This document shows, piece after piece, positions 11,087 to 25,793 of a stretch of 64,000 nucleotides of DNA. Under the pieces are notes generated by a model that worked only from the letters and a program-made list of their open reading frames with translations, searched no databases and had not been told where the DNA came from. Position numbers and translations under genes: made by a program. Each line of letters begins with the position of its first letter. Within the stretch, counting starts at the first letter, position 1. This DNA comes from Symsagittifera roscoffensis (lineage: Eukaryota > Xenacoelomorpha > Acoela > Convolutidae), in assembly GCF_963678635.1 (NCBI RefSeq), contig NC_087065.1, forward strand, positions 42,779,430 through 42,843,429, written 5' to 3'.

Positions 11087-14000
11087 TTGCATCCGTCATC
11101 TCAAAATCTTTTGTCACTAGACAATATAGGAAATAAACAAACAATCATATTACACAATTGTGAAATAAACAACGAAAAATATGATCTCGTAATCACTCCA
11201 CAAAAACAAACAATAGGATATATCAGAACAAAACGAGAGACAATCACAAGGAAAATTTACAGCAAACAAAGACCGATTACTCGAAAAATATTTTCAAAAC
11301 TAAGAAACGTAGTCTCCGAATCAGAAACCAGTAATTTAGAAGAGCTTTACAGATTAAAAAACTCCGTGAATAAAAATTATCAAGTTTATGATACAATATA
11401 TTTTTCTGATTCAGAAACCACATCACAATAATCAATACAAGGAAAATGAAGAATAAAAAAGACATACAAAAACAAACCAGTACGTCTATACAATTGGAAT
11501 AATCAATAAAACACATTGAAAACTACACATCAACAGTCATAAAACACAAAAATGAGTCAAAATGAAGAAAGCAAAGACAAAAATCTATTCATCCACTTTT
11601 AATAATTCACTCACTGATGATAGAGGACAAACACAATTTTGTCAGGAAACAGCAGAACTTCCAGAAAGAAAATTCAAAAGACAAATTTTTGATCACTATT
11701 TAAAAAGAATAAGTAAAATAACACAACAGTACGGAATCTATACCATAGAAATCAAATCACCCAGTAAGTTTCAAGGTAGATATCAAACAGAAGACGTAGA
11801 TATAGAATTTTCAAAATCATTCACAGAATACATAAAAAATATACAACATCAAAACTCACAAAGAGCGAATTCACTATTCAATAACAATGTATTTTCAATA
11901 ATGTATAGTGATCTATCTATACTAGGAAAAACAGAATCTCAAGGAAATTCACCAGTTCAAACATCTAGATACACAGCGGTAAGACATGAAATTGCAATAT
12001 TCTCCGAATTTTCAAACACAATCCGTGAAAATTTAACCAGTAACGAAGTTTCGCAGAAAGTTAATCACGATTTACAAAAAACTTAGCCTGGTTTATCATT
12101 GATTTTTTCACACATAATATTGATTTAATCTCACAAGCAAGAAAAAATTTTAGACGTCAAAATTCTATTGATGAAACAGTCTTAGCAGAACAATCAGATT
12201 ATGTTTGGGACCCTGTTTGGTCTCATCCACGTTTCCTGAACATACCAACAGATATTTCAAGTCAAGTAATTAGCACAACTTCTATTAACAAAGATTATAT
12301 TGAAGTATATCCACTTACAATTGGTGCAACACCTTTAAATAAAAATTCATTTCTACCCGATAGACTAGGAAATTTTAGTTTAAACTCAACCCTCATACAA
12401 CAAGAAAACTAAAGTGGAACTAGAATTCTTACACAACAAGATATTCAAACACCATCACATTTCGTAAATGAAGAAGTAGTTGAAACAGTAACAACAACAG
12501 CACAACAAAGTATTTCACCAATACATCCAAATCTTACAGCTCCAAGACCCAAAAAACCAACATTACCACAGGTAACATTACAATCTACGGTTAAACCCTC
12601 CGTTGTTCCAAAACATTCACAAATGGATTACCAAACGTTTAGACCAATGACGAAACCAACACAAAAACAAAGAACATTCACTAGAAATAATTTTGCAGAA
12701 CATGTAAATAGACCACAAACAACTAAACACTCTCGTGCAAACACGCAAAAACATATATTTTCACAAAGAAAAAACTTCCAGCAACCGACATCAAACTCAG
12801 TAAACTTTAATGATAACCCACGATTTTCACAGACTAAAGTGAAAATTATCCATTTTTCCAGCAAAACAAAATTTTTAGACAGCAAAACAAGAATAGACAT
12901 CAAACACCTTATTACACATCTAATTATCTTTCATCAGATGATGAAGATTATTATAACCAAAATAATCCACAATGTTATCAAAATCAAAGACTCCACTCTT
13001 ACCACGTAAACCAGCCAGATATTTTTGAACCACATACACAAGAACAACATATGCGACAACCTAGCCTAAATGTAGCATCTCAAAATAATAATTATTATTC
13101 ACAAAATCCAGTTAGTACAAATTCTTATCAACCAACCATATGCGAAATGAAATCCCGCTACCCTATTACTTATAACAACATCAAAATACAAAGAGTCAAC
13201 TCACAATTTTTTCACAAATGCCAAATGCCGCAGAATCAATTCAAATGACTATGAATCCATACCTAATGGGTGGATCGTCAATAACATCAAACAAGCCATT
13301 AATGGTATTTACAGGTACAGACCTACCTTGAATATTCTGTAGAAGATTATTTAAATGCAGTCACAGCAAATCTAATCTTAAATATAGGACCTGAACCAAT
13401 AAATAAACAATTTCACCAAAATTGGATACATAGACGCACAGCGTTAAAACAAACCACACTTGATGGCGCAGCTCAAAAATGGTTTTCAGTTTTACCTACA
13501 GATATAAAATCAGATTGGAAAATATTCACACAAAAATTTTCAAAAATGTTCGATTCAGAAAGGAAAAAACCACATCAAAGAGTTTTATGCAATGAAATTC
13601 GTAGACTACCAAACGAAACGATCAAACAATTAGCAGTAAGGATCGAAACACTATTCCGGAAAGCATATTCACTCAACGCACATGATTATAAAAACACAAA
13701 AATGACAGAGATTTTGATGATGACTCTAACACCTCGATTACGAAAAATAGCAATTAAAAAGAGAGCATTACAGCCTTCCTCAATTCGAGAACCAGATTCA
13801 GATTTTAGAAAACTAGTTGATAAACTAGAACAAGCAGAAATCACTATGAAACTAGAGGAAACAAAAAACCTCAAACTACAATATGTGAGTAATATTCAAA
13901 CCACTATAACACAAATAAAAAGTATACACAACTCAGATATAGATTTATCCGAAAAATCACTGAAATTTTGAATATATACGAGAAAAAACCAAATTTTAAA

Positions 14001-14848
14001 GGTAAACGATCATTCAAAAAATGGTGTAACTATTGCCGAAGATACGGACATAGCATTGCTGAATGCAGACAAAACAACAAGAAAACCAGATTAAAGCACA
14101 AAAACACAAAGAACCAAACAAATCATTTTATCAGTACATGAAAAAAGATCAAAATTTACCAAATAAAAACATTCACAGTAATAATAGTTCTGGGAAACCA
14201 CTTCCAATCAATTCAAATTAATCAAGAAATCAATCACCCTATAACTCTTATTACAGAGGCAGATCACCAGACCAAAGAAATTCACGTAAATTCTCACAAA
14301 AAAGATATAGTCGATCAAATAGTCGAAATAATCAGTATCGAAATAATTATTCTCAATCAAGCTTAAACAGACCAGATTATTCGTTTAAAACCAGTTCCCA
14401 TTCACATTCTAGGAATAGACACTACTCCAATGATAGATCAAGAAATTCATTGTACAATAGACATAGATATCATTCCAACAATAGAAATAGAAGCTACTCA
14501 AATAATCGAAAGCAACGACATCAAAACAAAAGATCACGAAATTATTCAAACAACAGATCAAATCACCAAAGATCTAACTACAATAATTATCAAAATAGAT
14601 CACGAGATAACTCACAAAATAGGAATTCAAATTATAACAATAGAGAAAGAAACTACTCTCAATCACCTCATAGGAAAAATACACGTTATCCCGATTCTCA
14701 AAACAAATATAGAAGCAATACACCAAAACATCAAAGACAAATAAATCAAGTACGAACAACTGAAGAAACAGAAAATGATGAATTACAATTAAATCACTTC
14801 AACTGCGAAACTACAGACAGTGAAAGCGATACAGAAACGCAAATTTAG
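11087..14848 (+). pseudogene. gag, copy B (capsid, zinc knuckle, Asn/Arg/Ser-rich tail), broken
   Basis: Reading frames 11087-11431, 11562-12086, 12623-13009, 13546-13971 and 14450-14848 form one Gag-like series with frameshifts near 12086, 13330 and 13970 and a TAA near 12411. The frame at 11087 starts with TTG, so the true start is unclear. A capsid-like, Arg/Lys/Glu-rich helical part is at 13340-13971. A CCHC zinc knuckle (CNYCRRYGHSIAEC) is complete at 14025-14066: the nucleocapsid, which binds genomic RNA. Then comes a striking Ser-Arg-Asn-rich tail (14230-14750) with blocks such as YRGRSPDQRNSRKFSQ, which resembles SR-type RNA-binding tails, then an acidic end ETTDSESDTETQI. The tail is part of the tandem block and occurs again at 16319-16840 and partly at 18312-18443. 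Confidence 0.75.
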
Positions 14849-14853
14849 TCAAC

Positions 14854-16318
14854 ATGATCGAAGTTGAAAATGACTATGAAACTGTTACGTACGAACAACC
14901 ATTTCATTCTCATGTCTATGAAAATCAATTAGAGCTTCTTTTAGATTACTACAATAGACCTAGAAGTAGTAAAATACCAATCAAGCAAATAGTAAATGAT
15001 ATAACGACATTACACGAACCTGAAAAAGAACAAGTACCATGTTCTAGTACAAATCACTTTTACCAAAATATATCAAAAAAATCACCAAACGAAAAAACTT
15101 GGACAATTCCATTTCTTTTAGAAAGTCCAAAAAAAAAGAATTTCAATCACCAGACCTTGTAATAGACTTTTTATAGACTCTGGAGCAGAATCAAATATCA
15201 CTAATTTTCCAACTTGGAATGAAATCAAAATTCTACTCCCGAAATTAACACCTGTAAAAATAGCCAGTAGACTAGCAACAGCACAAGGCTCAACCTTAAC
15301 AAATTATGGAAAAATTCAATTTTTCCTCGTTCCCACTAAAACAATGGAACAAAACAAACTCCTACATAAACCGTTTAAACAAACATTCCATATCACAGAT
15401 ATAAAGCAGAATAGTATTGTAATCCCATTCATCACAAAATACATACCAACTATTAATATACTAGACAGCAAATTTAATATGAAAGATAAATACACAAGAA
15501 TGCAAAACACCGCTTTAACATTCTTTTCAAAGTTCTATCCCATTTGTAATAAAGGAAGAAAACATCTTAAATCACTCTCAGGATACATTTATGTATTCCC
15601 GATCAAACAAGTTCATCAATATGACAAAAATCAAAAGAGACAACACCTCTATATGTCTGACCTTGAATTTAGACCATTTCACAAATTTTTTAGAGTAGCA
15701 ATTTCATCCATAAAATACATGAAGAACTCAAATTCTGACATTATTGTATACATGTATACAATAACTCACCATATAAAATAACCCTACCTCTAGGACTCCT
15801 AGGATATTGTGAAACTAATAAAACAACTTCTCCTACAAAAGAAGTAGCATATAGAGTAAATATTATGTTACAACTATTAGATATATGCCAATCAACAATT
15901 CTTGACGAAGAATTATCAATAAATAATATAATAAGCAACGAAAACAGAAACACAGACTATTTCACAAAAACACATTATTTTAAACCAACATTCAAAATAT
16001 CAGACTATACAGGGGAACAACAAAAAATCTTGACAATGGTCAATTTTCAACACTCTCAAATAACACGGAATGAATTTGAAAAATTAGTCGATTTACTATT
16101 AAGATACCCAACAGTTTATGCGTTTATGCCACATCTAAATTCAACGTTGGAAAAATAAATTCACCACTTCATCTACCCTTGAAACCTGATGCAGTTTTCA
16201 AAAAACAAAGAGCAACAAAGTCCCAATCCACTTACATGACAAAGTTAATAGATTACTTGAAATTCTAGAACAATACGAAATCATATCTCCAGTAAATAAA
16301 GAAGAACTACACACTAAT
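14854..16318 (+). pseudogene. protease and N-terminal part of RT, unit 1
   Basis: The frame 14854-15162 (acidic linker before protease) shifts into the protease frame with LFIDSGAESNITNF; the catalytic Asp-Ser-Gly codons are at 15176-15184. Retroviral-type aspartic protease would cleave Gag and Pol as a dimer. This frame is open to 15781. After a frameshift, 15865-16158 carries the linker typical of RT starts (FEKLVDLLLRYPTVYAF), then TAA at 16156-16158. The RT N-terminal extension (INSPLHLPLKPDAVF) continues out of phase to 16318. RT fingers, palm and the YxDD-type motif are absent: the block ends where the conserved core should start. Confidence 0.75.
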
Positions 16319-16845
16319 AATAATCAGTATCAAAATAATTATTCACGATCAAGCTTAAACAGACCAGATTATTCGTTTAAAACCAGTTCCCATTCACACT
16401 CTAGGAATAGACACTATTCCATTGATAGATCAAGAAATTCATCGTACAATAGACATAGAAATCATTCCAACAATAGGAATAGAAGCTACTCAAATAATCG
16501 AAAGCAGCGGTATCAAAACAATAGATCACGAGATTATTCAAACAACAGATCAAATCACCAAAGATCTAACTACAATAATTATCAAAATAGATCACGAGAT
16601 AACTCACAAAATAGGAATTCAAATTATAACAATAGACAAAGAAACTACTCTCAATCACCTCATAGGAATAATACACGTTATCCCGATTCTCCAAACAAAT
16701 ATAGAAGCAATACACCAAAACATCAAAAACAAATAAATCAAGTACGAACAACTGAAGAAACAGAAAAAACTGAATTACAGTTAAATCACATCAATTGCGA
16801 ATCTACAGACAGTGAAAGCGATACAGAAATGCAATTTTAGTCAAC

Positions 16846-18311
16846 ATGATCGAAGTTGAAAATGACTATGAAACTGTTACGTACGAACAACCATTTCATT
16901 CTCATGTCTATGAAAATCAATTAGAACTTCTTTTAGATTATTACAGTAGACCTAGAAGTAGTAAAATACCAATCAAGCAAATAGTAAATGATATAACGAC
17001 ATTTTACGAACCTGAAAAAGAACAAGTACCATGTTCTAGTACAAATCACTTTTACCAAAATATACCAAAAAAACCACCAAACGAAAAAACTTGGACAATT
17101 CCATTTCTTTTAGAAAGTCCAAAAAGTAAAGAATTTCAATCACCAGACCTTGTAATAGACTTTTTATAGACTCAGGAGCAGAATCGAGTATCACTAATTT
17201 TCCAACTTGGAATGAAATCAAAATTCTACGCCCGAAATTAACACCTGTAAAAACAGCCAGTAGACTAGCAACAGCACAAGGCTCAACCTTAACAAAATAT
17301 GGAAAAATTCAATTTTTCCTCGTTCCCACTAAAGCAATGGAACAAAACAAACTCCTACATAAACCATTTAAACAAACATTCCATATCACAGATATAAGGC
17401 ACAATAGTATTGGAATCCCATTCATCACAAAATACATACCAACTATTAATGTACTAGACAGCAAATTTAATATGAAAGATAAATACACAAGAATGCAAAA
17501 CACCGCTTTAACATTCTTTTCAAAGTTCTACCCCATTTGTAATAAAGAAAGAAAACATCTTAAACCACTCTCAGGATACACTTTTGTATTCCCGATCAAA
17601 CAAGTTCATCAATATGGCAAAAATCAAAAAAGACAACACCTCTATATGTCTGACCTTAAATTGAGACCATTTCACAAATTTTTTAGAGTAACAATTTCAT
17701 CCATAAAATACATGAAGAACTCAATTTCTGACATTATTGTATACATGTACACAATAATTCAACACATAAAATACCCCTACCTCTAGGACTCCTAGGATAT
17801 TGTGAAACTAATAAAACAACTTCTCCTACAAAAGAAGTAGCATATAGAGTAAATAATATATTACAACTATTAGATATATGCCAATCAACAATTCTTGACG
17901 AAGAATTATCAATAAATAATATAATAAGCAACAAAAAAAGAAACACAGACTCTTTCACAAAAACACATTATTTTAAGACAACATTCAAAATATCACACTA
18001 TACAGGGGAACAACAAAAAATCTTGACAATGGTCAATTTTCAACACTCTCAAATAACACGGAATGAATTTGAAAAATTAGTCGATTTACTATTAAGATAC
18101 CCAACAGTTTATGCGTTTATGCCACATCTAAATTCGACGTTGGAAAAATAAATTCACCACTACATCTACCCTTGAAACCTGATGCAGTTTTCAAAAAACA
18201 AAGAGCAACAAAGTCCCAATCCACTTACATGACAAAGTTAATAGATTACTTGAAATTCTAGAACAATATGAAATCATATCTCCAGTAAATAAAGAAGAAC
18301 TACACACTAAT
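16846..18311 (+). pseudogene. protease and N-terminal part of RT, unit 2
   Basis: Second copy of the same segment. The protease motif is FIDSGAESSITNF, with Asp-Ser-Gly codons at 17169-17177. Open frames are 16846-17169 and 17337-17786, with frame changes at the same places as in unit 1. Compared with unit 1 it has private substitutions, for example Ser for Asn after DSGAES. Again the RT core is missing and the text passes into a third start of the Gag tail. Confidence 0.75.
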
Positions 18312-18443
18312 AATAATCAGTATCAAAATAATTATTCACGATCAAGCTTAAAAAGACCAGATTATTCGTTTAAAACCAGTTCCCATTCACACTCTAGATC
18401 AAGAAATTCATCGTACAATAGACATAGAAATCATTCCAACAAT

Positions 18444-21025
18444 CGGTGCAGCATTACTACAATCTCACAATGGAACAAATAAACTAAATCTCATATCAGC
18501 AAATTTTCGTCTATTTACACAAGCTGAATTACGACTCCCTACTCTTATGAGAGAATGCTATAATATATACTCTTACAGAATATGAAATTTTGATACTTGG
18601 ATCAAAACATCCAACAATTTTATTTACAGATCACAAACCTATTAGATTCCTTGTTATACAAAAATAAAATCCAAACCATAGAGTTTACAGATTTCAATTA
18701 TTTTTAATGAAAATTCCAAAGTTACACATAGTATGGACAGCAAGAAAAAACCTTGCACTGCCTGATACTCTTAGTAGAAATACACCACCTGATCTACTAA
18801 CAAGGAAAACAACATTTGAAATACCTCAAAATATAAAATTTTTTCTCGCTAAATATGAAACTTCACCACGATTGGAACGTAAATATGCAGAAAAAACAGA
18901 CATCGATCAATCACAAATAAACAATCTACAACACTTTCCACTAGATTTAGATTGTCAAAAAAATCACTATGAAGTTGATTTACTAAGTACATCTACATTT
19001 AAGCCGATTCCATAATCACATTGGATCAAAAATAATACTCAACAAAAACAAATTAAACAACAACCACATAAAAAGATCTCATTTCCTTTAATAGAAAAGG
19101 AAAAACTGACTGATACAATGAATTTATCAGGACCGTTACCAAATGATTCAAAATACACGATAAACCAAGTTTTTAATCTTCATGACCCAATTGATACAAT
19201 ACCCCTATCAAAGATAGAAATAGAAAACATTTTCCCACCAGCAACAGAAAAAATTACACTAGAATTATTACAGAAATATCAAAACCTCGATCCCGTCATC
19301 AGACAGCTAAAATCATGGCACAAATATAAAAAACCAAACCAACCAAAGCTGATACCACAATCTTAGGAAACAAAACACTCCTTAGATACTTCAGAAAATT
19401 CATTAATACTGTTTCATTTGAAAACACAGATATTTTAGAAAATCAAACACCTGATTGTAAAGTACCTTGTCTACTCTTAAGCATGATGTTAATAGCATTC
19501 AATACTTCACATACCCTACACACTAAAGGACATTCAAGATCAGAAAAGACATACTCTAACTTTATTCGAAGTTTTTAGTTCCCAAATGCACCAATTTGTG
19601 TCAAAGTATTATGCAACGATTTTATAACATGCCAATTAAATAAACCTACCCAAATCAAAAACAAATTGCAGAAAAACAAGATTTTAAAGGACAAAGTCTA
19701 TTTTTCAATCATAGAATCTCATTTGACACAAAAGGACCAATTTCACCATCCTCAGAAGGAAACTCATTTATAATGGTCATTGGTGATGCATTTACGCACT
19801 ATGTAGCACTCAACCCAGTACCCCATTGTAATGCTTATTATGCATATACAACACTCTACGAACAATGGATAGCTAAATTCGGATTACCCGAAATACTAGT
19901 CACAGACAAGGGCACAGTGTTTAATAATAACGAAATTATCACATTATTCCACTTATATAATATCAAACATAAACCACGTACATCTCATGCACCTTGGACA
20001 AATGGATTAGTCGAAGGTATGAACCGTTCATTACAAGATATCTCAGATGTATCATTAAGGGAAATGATACACGATACACTGAACGGTCAATAGATGTAAA
20101 GTTATTTCCCTTACCATATAATTCACAAATTACAACAACACAAGGAATGTCACCATATGAAATGTTATTTAACCAAAAACCACGTAAACCAATAATAATT
20201 ACAGCAAACGCCCTTGCAGCAAACGCTCTTCAATTTTTTACAAACTACCACTACATACCCACGATGAAGATCCTTTTCATCATCCTGAAATTTTAAAACT
20301 AGCTTCCGGTACACAACACACCGAATGGATTTTAGATAGAGAAAAAAAAACACAATGAAATTTATCAAAAAACAATAAAAAAAACTGTTACAAAGACAAA
20401 ACATAAATAACCAAATCAATTCACGCTTCACACTAGCAACAGATTTAAAAATCGGAACATTTGTTTTGATTACCAACTTTACGACACAAAAAGGAATTTC
20501 TAAAAAACTCCAACCACTCCGAAAAAGACCATACCAGAAAAAGCTTCCAAAAAATTACAACCACTCCGAAAAGGACCATATCAATTAATTAATAAACCCA
20601 CTGATGTAACATACAAACTGAATGACCCAAGTAAAAAAGAAATTGTTCAGCATCGAAATAAGCTATTACCCTCTTACCCAAAAGAATACGCACTCCGTGA
20701 ATTAACTCAACTATATTTTTTCACAGGTTTAAAAATTGTTCAAAACAATTCAGAAATTGAACCAAATCAAAACACTGACAAACAAATGAATTCAAAACCA
20801 ACCCAGCAAAAAGAATTGGTTCACCAAACATTTTCTAAACCAGAGACAAAAATATCTCAAAAAGAAAGAAAAAATAGGAAAATGAGAGAAAAAATTCTAC
20901 CACAGGATCAAAAGGAAAAATCTGAACGTAGAGAATCATCACGACTTAGAAGTCAGCCACGAAAAAATTATAAAACATTCATTCCACAATCTAAAATATT
21001 GAAGATAGTTGAATTTCAAGAATAA
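18444..21025 (+). pseudogene. RNase H and integrase, copy B, broken
   Basis: Starts inside RNase H (IGAALLQSHNG), past its first catalytic residues, which are lost with the RT core. It continues with FTDHKPIRFL near 18627-18655 and the frame 18707-19015 carrying ALPDTLSRN, the usual end of gypsy RNase H. Integrase has Asp codons 19725-19727 and 19905-19907 and Glu 20013-20015. Copy B keeps CAA at 20034 where copy A has TAA, but lacks one A just after, so its frame is lost a few codons later. The GPY/F module and basic tail end at 21025. Confidence 0.82.
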
Positions 21026-22060
21026 CTTTAATTTTAATTGACATTTTCACCTTCTTTTTAATAATTTTGAACATACACACTTTCAAAATAACATCCTGAA
21101 AAACACATGAACAAATATTGTTCAAAATCAGCCAATAGAAATCATTCCGAGTCATCATCTTATTTATAATAACACGACTTTATTAGTCGACAAATCACCT
21201 CCAAGAATTAGTCGACAATTAGTCGACAAATCACCTCCAAATTAGTCACCTCCAAGAATAACTATAACTATAACTTCGAGACCTCCAGGTCAAAAATAAG
21301 CAAACCGCTACAAATTGACAACTAAAATAAACACAATCTCAAAATTACAACCCTCCCCTATCAAGTAGTACAAAGATCAACAATTTTCCCAATCTAGAAA
21401 TCAAAAAACTTTCAAGCAAAAATTAAATTAAATTAAAGAACAAAACGCACATGATCACTTAGCCAAAAGTACAAATTTTTCGTAGATACCCCCAATCATT
21501 CCATAAATAAAAACAAAACCAAGAAAATCTCCCCGACACCACAAAATAGCCCCTCAACAAAATCCAACCCACTTGTCAAAAAATCAATAAATATTCCGAC
21601 CACACTCGAGTTTAGCCCCAAAAATTTTTAAAAAAATTCGACAGAACGAATCATTTCTTAAATGTTTCTTTCTGCGACGGTCGACAAACTTAAACAAATA
21701 TTTTCATAATATTTTTAGCTGATACTTTAGAAACCTTAATTATTCTTTTACTAACTTTTTGCAACCTTTTTCTAATTTTTTATTCCCTATTCGAAGTATA
21801 TGTACCTTTCCCAAATCGTTGATAACCTCCTCAGGTACGATAATTCAAAAACTATTTAAATGTTTCGAAAGTTATTTAGTAGAACCGATGTTTTTCTCCT
21901 ATTCATTATTTTTCTCACCTTTTTAACATCACTCGTAATGACAATATGCAAATGTAAAAAAAATTAGCAACCATTCTTTTATTTCTTTTTATTGAAGAAT
22001 ACTATAGTAAACATTAAATTTTCATCATAAAAAATTCAACCCTGCAAATTTTTCCAAAAA
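21026..22060 (+). other. Non-coding spacer between pol and env, copy B
   Basis: Same content as 2103-3137, including TTAGTCGACAA and CACCTCCAA direct repeats near 21181-21258. No supported gene. Confidence 0.6.
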
Positions 22061-25000
22061 TTGCTAATCATAAACCAGTCCCCACCGACAACATCCCAAG
22101 AACACCCAACAACACCTACAAATACCCAAAATCCCCAATCATCCACACGCATTTCTTTCCAAGACAATCCATATACTTTTGAAGAAAGACACGCACGATT
22201 ATCCGAACCATTAGAACCAGTTGTTCGCCAAATACCTTTGAGAGAACCGCAATACGAACCAACATATAACATATACCCACATCTACAACAAGATCTTAAC
22301 AGTGTAAGACACATTAGCCAAAACCAAAAAACACTTGAAATAAATAGACAAATTATACATCCAAGACGAAACAGAAATTTTCAAACTTCCAGAAATCATT
22401 TTAAAATACCTCAGTCATCAAAACCAAGTCCTTTAGACCTTTCTAGTAGCAAACTACCAGATACTCCCCCAATTGCTTCGAAACAAAGCACTTCAAATTT
22501 TCCATCAGACTACTTAGGTTCAACTCCCACATCAGAACAAATCCGAGAAAATCCTTTTATTCCCCCAACAACTACAGAACGTCTTCCATATTGGGTAATG
22601 CACAGCTACACTCAAGGTGATTCAAATTTAGTAAACGACCCAATTGACGTTTCATCTATCAATATTACCAGAAACACTCTCCCTTCCTTCAACACCTTCT
22701 TTAAGTCAAATATCACCAACAATATTTCCCCTTAATTTTCCCACACATCTTGATTCACGATATCAAGAACAATCATCTAATAATATACCATTACGATTAG
22801 ATTGGAATACATTAGTACCACCCCCACCATTATTTGGTCAACATCAAGAAGGTAGCAGACTACACAACTGGGCACTAAATAGATTACAATATAGACAAGA
22901 TATCCACAAAGATATACAAGAACATAACATCCAAATACTTCAACAAAATAGTCTCACACTAAAATTCGAAAGAACAGTAAGACTAAACATTATTGTTCAA
23001 CACCCATTTCCATTAGCCCTTCTAAATATAATAGCTCAATCTTTACCTGCCCCATTTATAACAACAGAAATAATATATATATATACGATAGATATACTAA
23101 AAAGAAAATCGGATAGATATTTTTTTAACCCATATTCAGGATTATCCTACAGATGTATATTCTAAGGATATTCACTTTTCAACACCTTCTTTTTCTTATT
23201 TTTTCCGAGCCAAATCAAAAATCCTTCTCCTCGCACAGGACCTCAGGATTTACTAGTAACACACTACTATTGTGAAGAAAACGAACAAAAAACACTACAT
23301 AAATATGCTATCAATCAAGTACCACAATGTGAATCCAAATCACAAGCTATAGAAACCAAAAAAGTAATAGCTACGTTTCACTCAAAAGTCCGAGCGTAAA
23401 CACTAACAGGATACAAATTCACAGCAACATTTTTCGAAAAGAAAGTACATTGTTCACAAGTTTCAAACGGAAATAAAAACAGATTAGACCACGAATCTTT
23501 CTACCAAAATAACATCAAAAAATTATTGCACCTCAGCCCTGAAGATTGTAAAAACGAACTAAAAAGACTCAAACTCACACCAAATAAAGGCACAAACAGA
23601 AAACTTGCAAAGTTTCAAGTTTTTCCTGACTCAACACATCAAGCCGAACTTGAAATCACAAAGGTCATATACGACTAGATACAAAATTTCCATTTCATGG
23701 AGCACATGGAAGATTAACATACGATCTTTATGATAAAAATTGGATACCACACATTGGAATAGATAATCCCTCAAACTGCAAAGCAGACACAAATTATAAA
23801 GGATACCAAGAAATAAAGTTTTTCGATTGGAAAAAACAACTTGAAAAAATACAACTTACACGCGACTGAAAAGATGACACAATACTTTATCAAGGAATCA
23901 GACTCCCTTGCAAAAACGACCAAGAATATTGCGATCCTACATACAAGCAACCATTGTTTGGTTTCCCGAAGAAACCTGCACAATTTTTCAAGTAGCAAAA
24001 ATACACGCTAGAATGATTAAATTTCAACAAAATTATTTTATTGAATCAATCCCGTTTGCAGAGGTGAACTCTGATCAAAAAGACATACTAATCATAAGTT
24101 TAGAAACATCCACAAGAACTAAATTAACACGTTTCCAAATATACCCAGAAACAGAACTCGCATGCAAATACAACAAACCAATTTACAAAAGATAATATTC
24201 AGAAATTCTTGTCGAATACAAAAACGGTTTCGACATGAATGCAGGTAAACTAATCATACACCAAATGGCTTCATCTCATTCATATACTGATGAGAACTCA
24301 TAAGTTTCAGTATAATTTCAAAAGAATGCAGGAAGAACCGGAGGAAATTTAAAACCACAAGATACAGAAATTACACGTTTACAAGAACTATCACTCATGA
24401 ACAACACATATTTTGGCGCAATTTATTATGACATACAATTAGATATGAAATTAGATTATACGATAAGTAGAATTTTTCAAGAAATGACATTATCAGAATT
24501 AGAAACACTACACCAATTATGTGAACTTGAAAGAACGCAGATTCTACAATCACTCGCACTAGCAATTCTAAAAATACCATATGCAGGATACTTACTAACC
24601 GGAAATAGATCAAATTTCGTAGATTATGAAGGAAACATTATATGGTATTACACTTGTACCAAAAAAGTATCACCTTTATATGTTTTCGAAGATAAACGGT
24701 GTTATAGAAGAATTCCAAAATTCTACAAAAAAAAGTACATTTTGTGGATACACTTTCACAAAGAACTTATTTTTGGGATACAGCAGTCCCATGTGGATCA
24801 AAAAATAGCCACAATGTTGTACAATTAAACCCGGACGAAGACAAATGATACCTACTCACACCATATCCAACACTAAAGCAACCATTAAAAAAGTTTTCAC
24901 CTGAAAGTATTAGAGCTATTGCCCGCAACCCGAATATTGATTTACAGTCGATCGGCATCTACTCTAAATCAGACATAAAACACCACATTCGTATACATAA

Positions 25001-25470
25001 ATCTCAGGAACTACTTACAAAAATGGACACAATACAACGGCAATCAATAGATCAAAGTTTGCGCATACTTGCAGAATTAGCAGGATTTTCAGATATTTAC
25101 GCACAAGATTACAGCGGATAATTTAAAGATATTAAAGATTACATTTATTTAAATGGCGAAAAATTTCGAACGTAGGATATATCAGCAATCAATTTTTTTT
25201 ACTATTGTAAATCTGAAAAACGAACTTTTTGCCTTTCTAGGATGGCCCTATTACATCTTAGAAAGATTGACTATATTATATGCAATGTTTAATTTTATAG
25301 GCTTTTTTTTCTCTCTAATGAAAGGAATCTATAACCCATGCTTAACACATACACAAGTAAACAGACAAGCAAGCGTAGCACGTATTTTTTTTTGCAGGAT
25401 TTTTTTCGATTTTTCTCCACATTTTTTTCGATTTTTCTCCACATAAACAAAATACTTTTAGATGCACAAA
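22061..25470 (+). pseudogene. env-like region, copy B
   Basis: Same organisation as 3138-6540. Main open pieces are 22061-22735 (Pro-rich), 22644-23165, 23908-24195, 24397-24828 (carrying LTGNRSNF and CYRRIP) and 25153-25446 (ELFAFLGWPYYILERL followed by the hydrophobic AMFNFIGFFFSLM, a probable membrane anchor). Several stops are at the same places as in copy A, for example TAA in GCGTAAACAC near 23396 and TGA in AAATGATACC near 24846. Others differ, such as one extra A in the homopolymer near 24730. A 21-bp tandem duplication (TTTTTTCGATTTTTCTCCACA) near 25402-25444 is private to B. Not functional as it stands. Confidence 0.6.
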
Positions 25471-25793
25471 TAAAAGAATATAATACAAAAACATCAACTA
25501 CACCAAACACATATGACAAATCACAACACAACACAAACGCATCACCCACAGCACCATAATTACCAAGTTTAAATCATAATCACCCATTATCACTAGTACC
25601 ATGATATATTAGAAATTTAGCACTCACAAACATTACACACTCAAGACCTAATTATACACAAATTTCAATTCACCATATAGTGACACAACAATCTCAAAGT
25701 GACAATACATATGAACAAATAATCTAACAGCCCTATACCACAAATTTCCAATCTCAGAACAATCATTTTTTTAGCCCACGATGAGCCGACAAG

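Larger units (their letters stand above)
14327..18443 (+). repeat. 1992-bp tandem block: two full units and a 132-bp third
   Basis: Each unit starts at AATAATCAGTATC: 14327, 16319 and 18312, so the periods are 1992 and 1993 bp. Each full unit carries the Gag tail, protease and the start of RT. The third unit stops at 18443, where the text jumps into RNase H (IGAALLQ). The joints at 16319 and 18312 sit on AATAATAATCAGTATC, next to RT sequence ending CACACTAATAATAAT, which indicates microhomology at AATAAT. Units 1 and 2 differ by scattered substitutions and small indels, so this is a real, aged duplication and not a read-overlap artefact. Confidence 0.9.
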
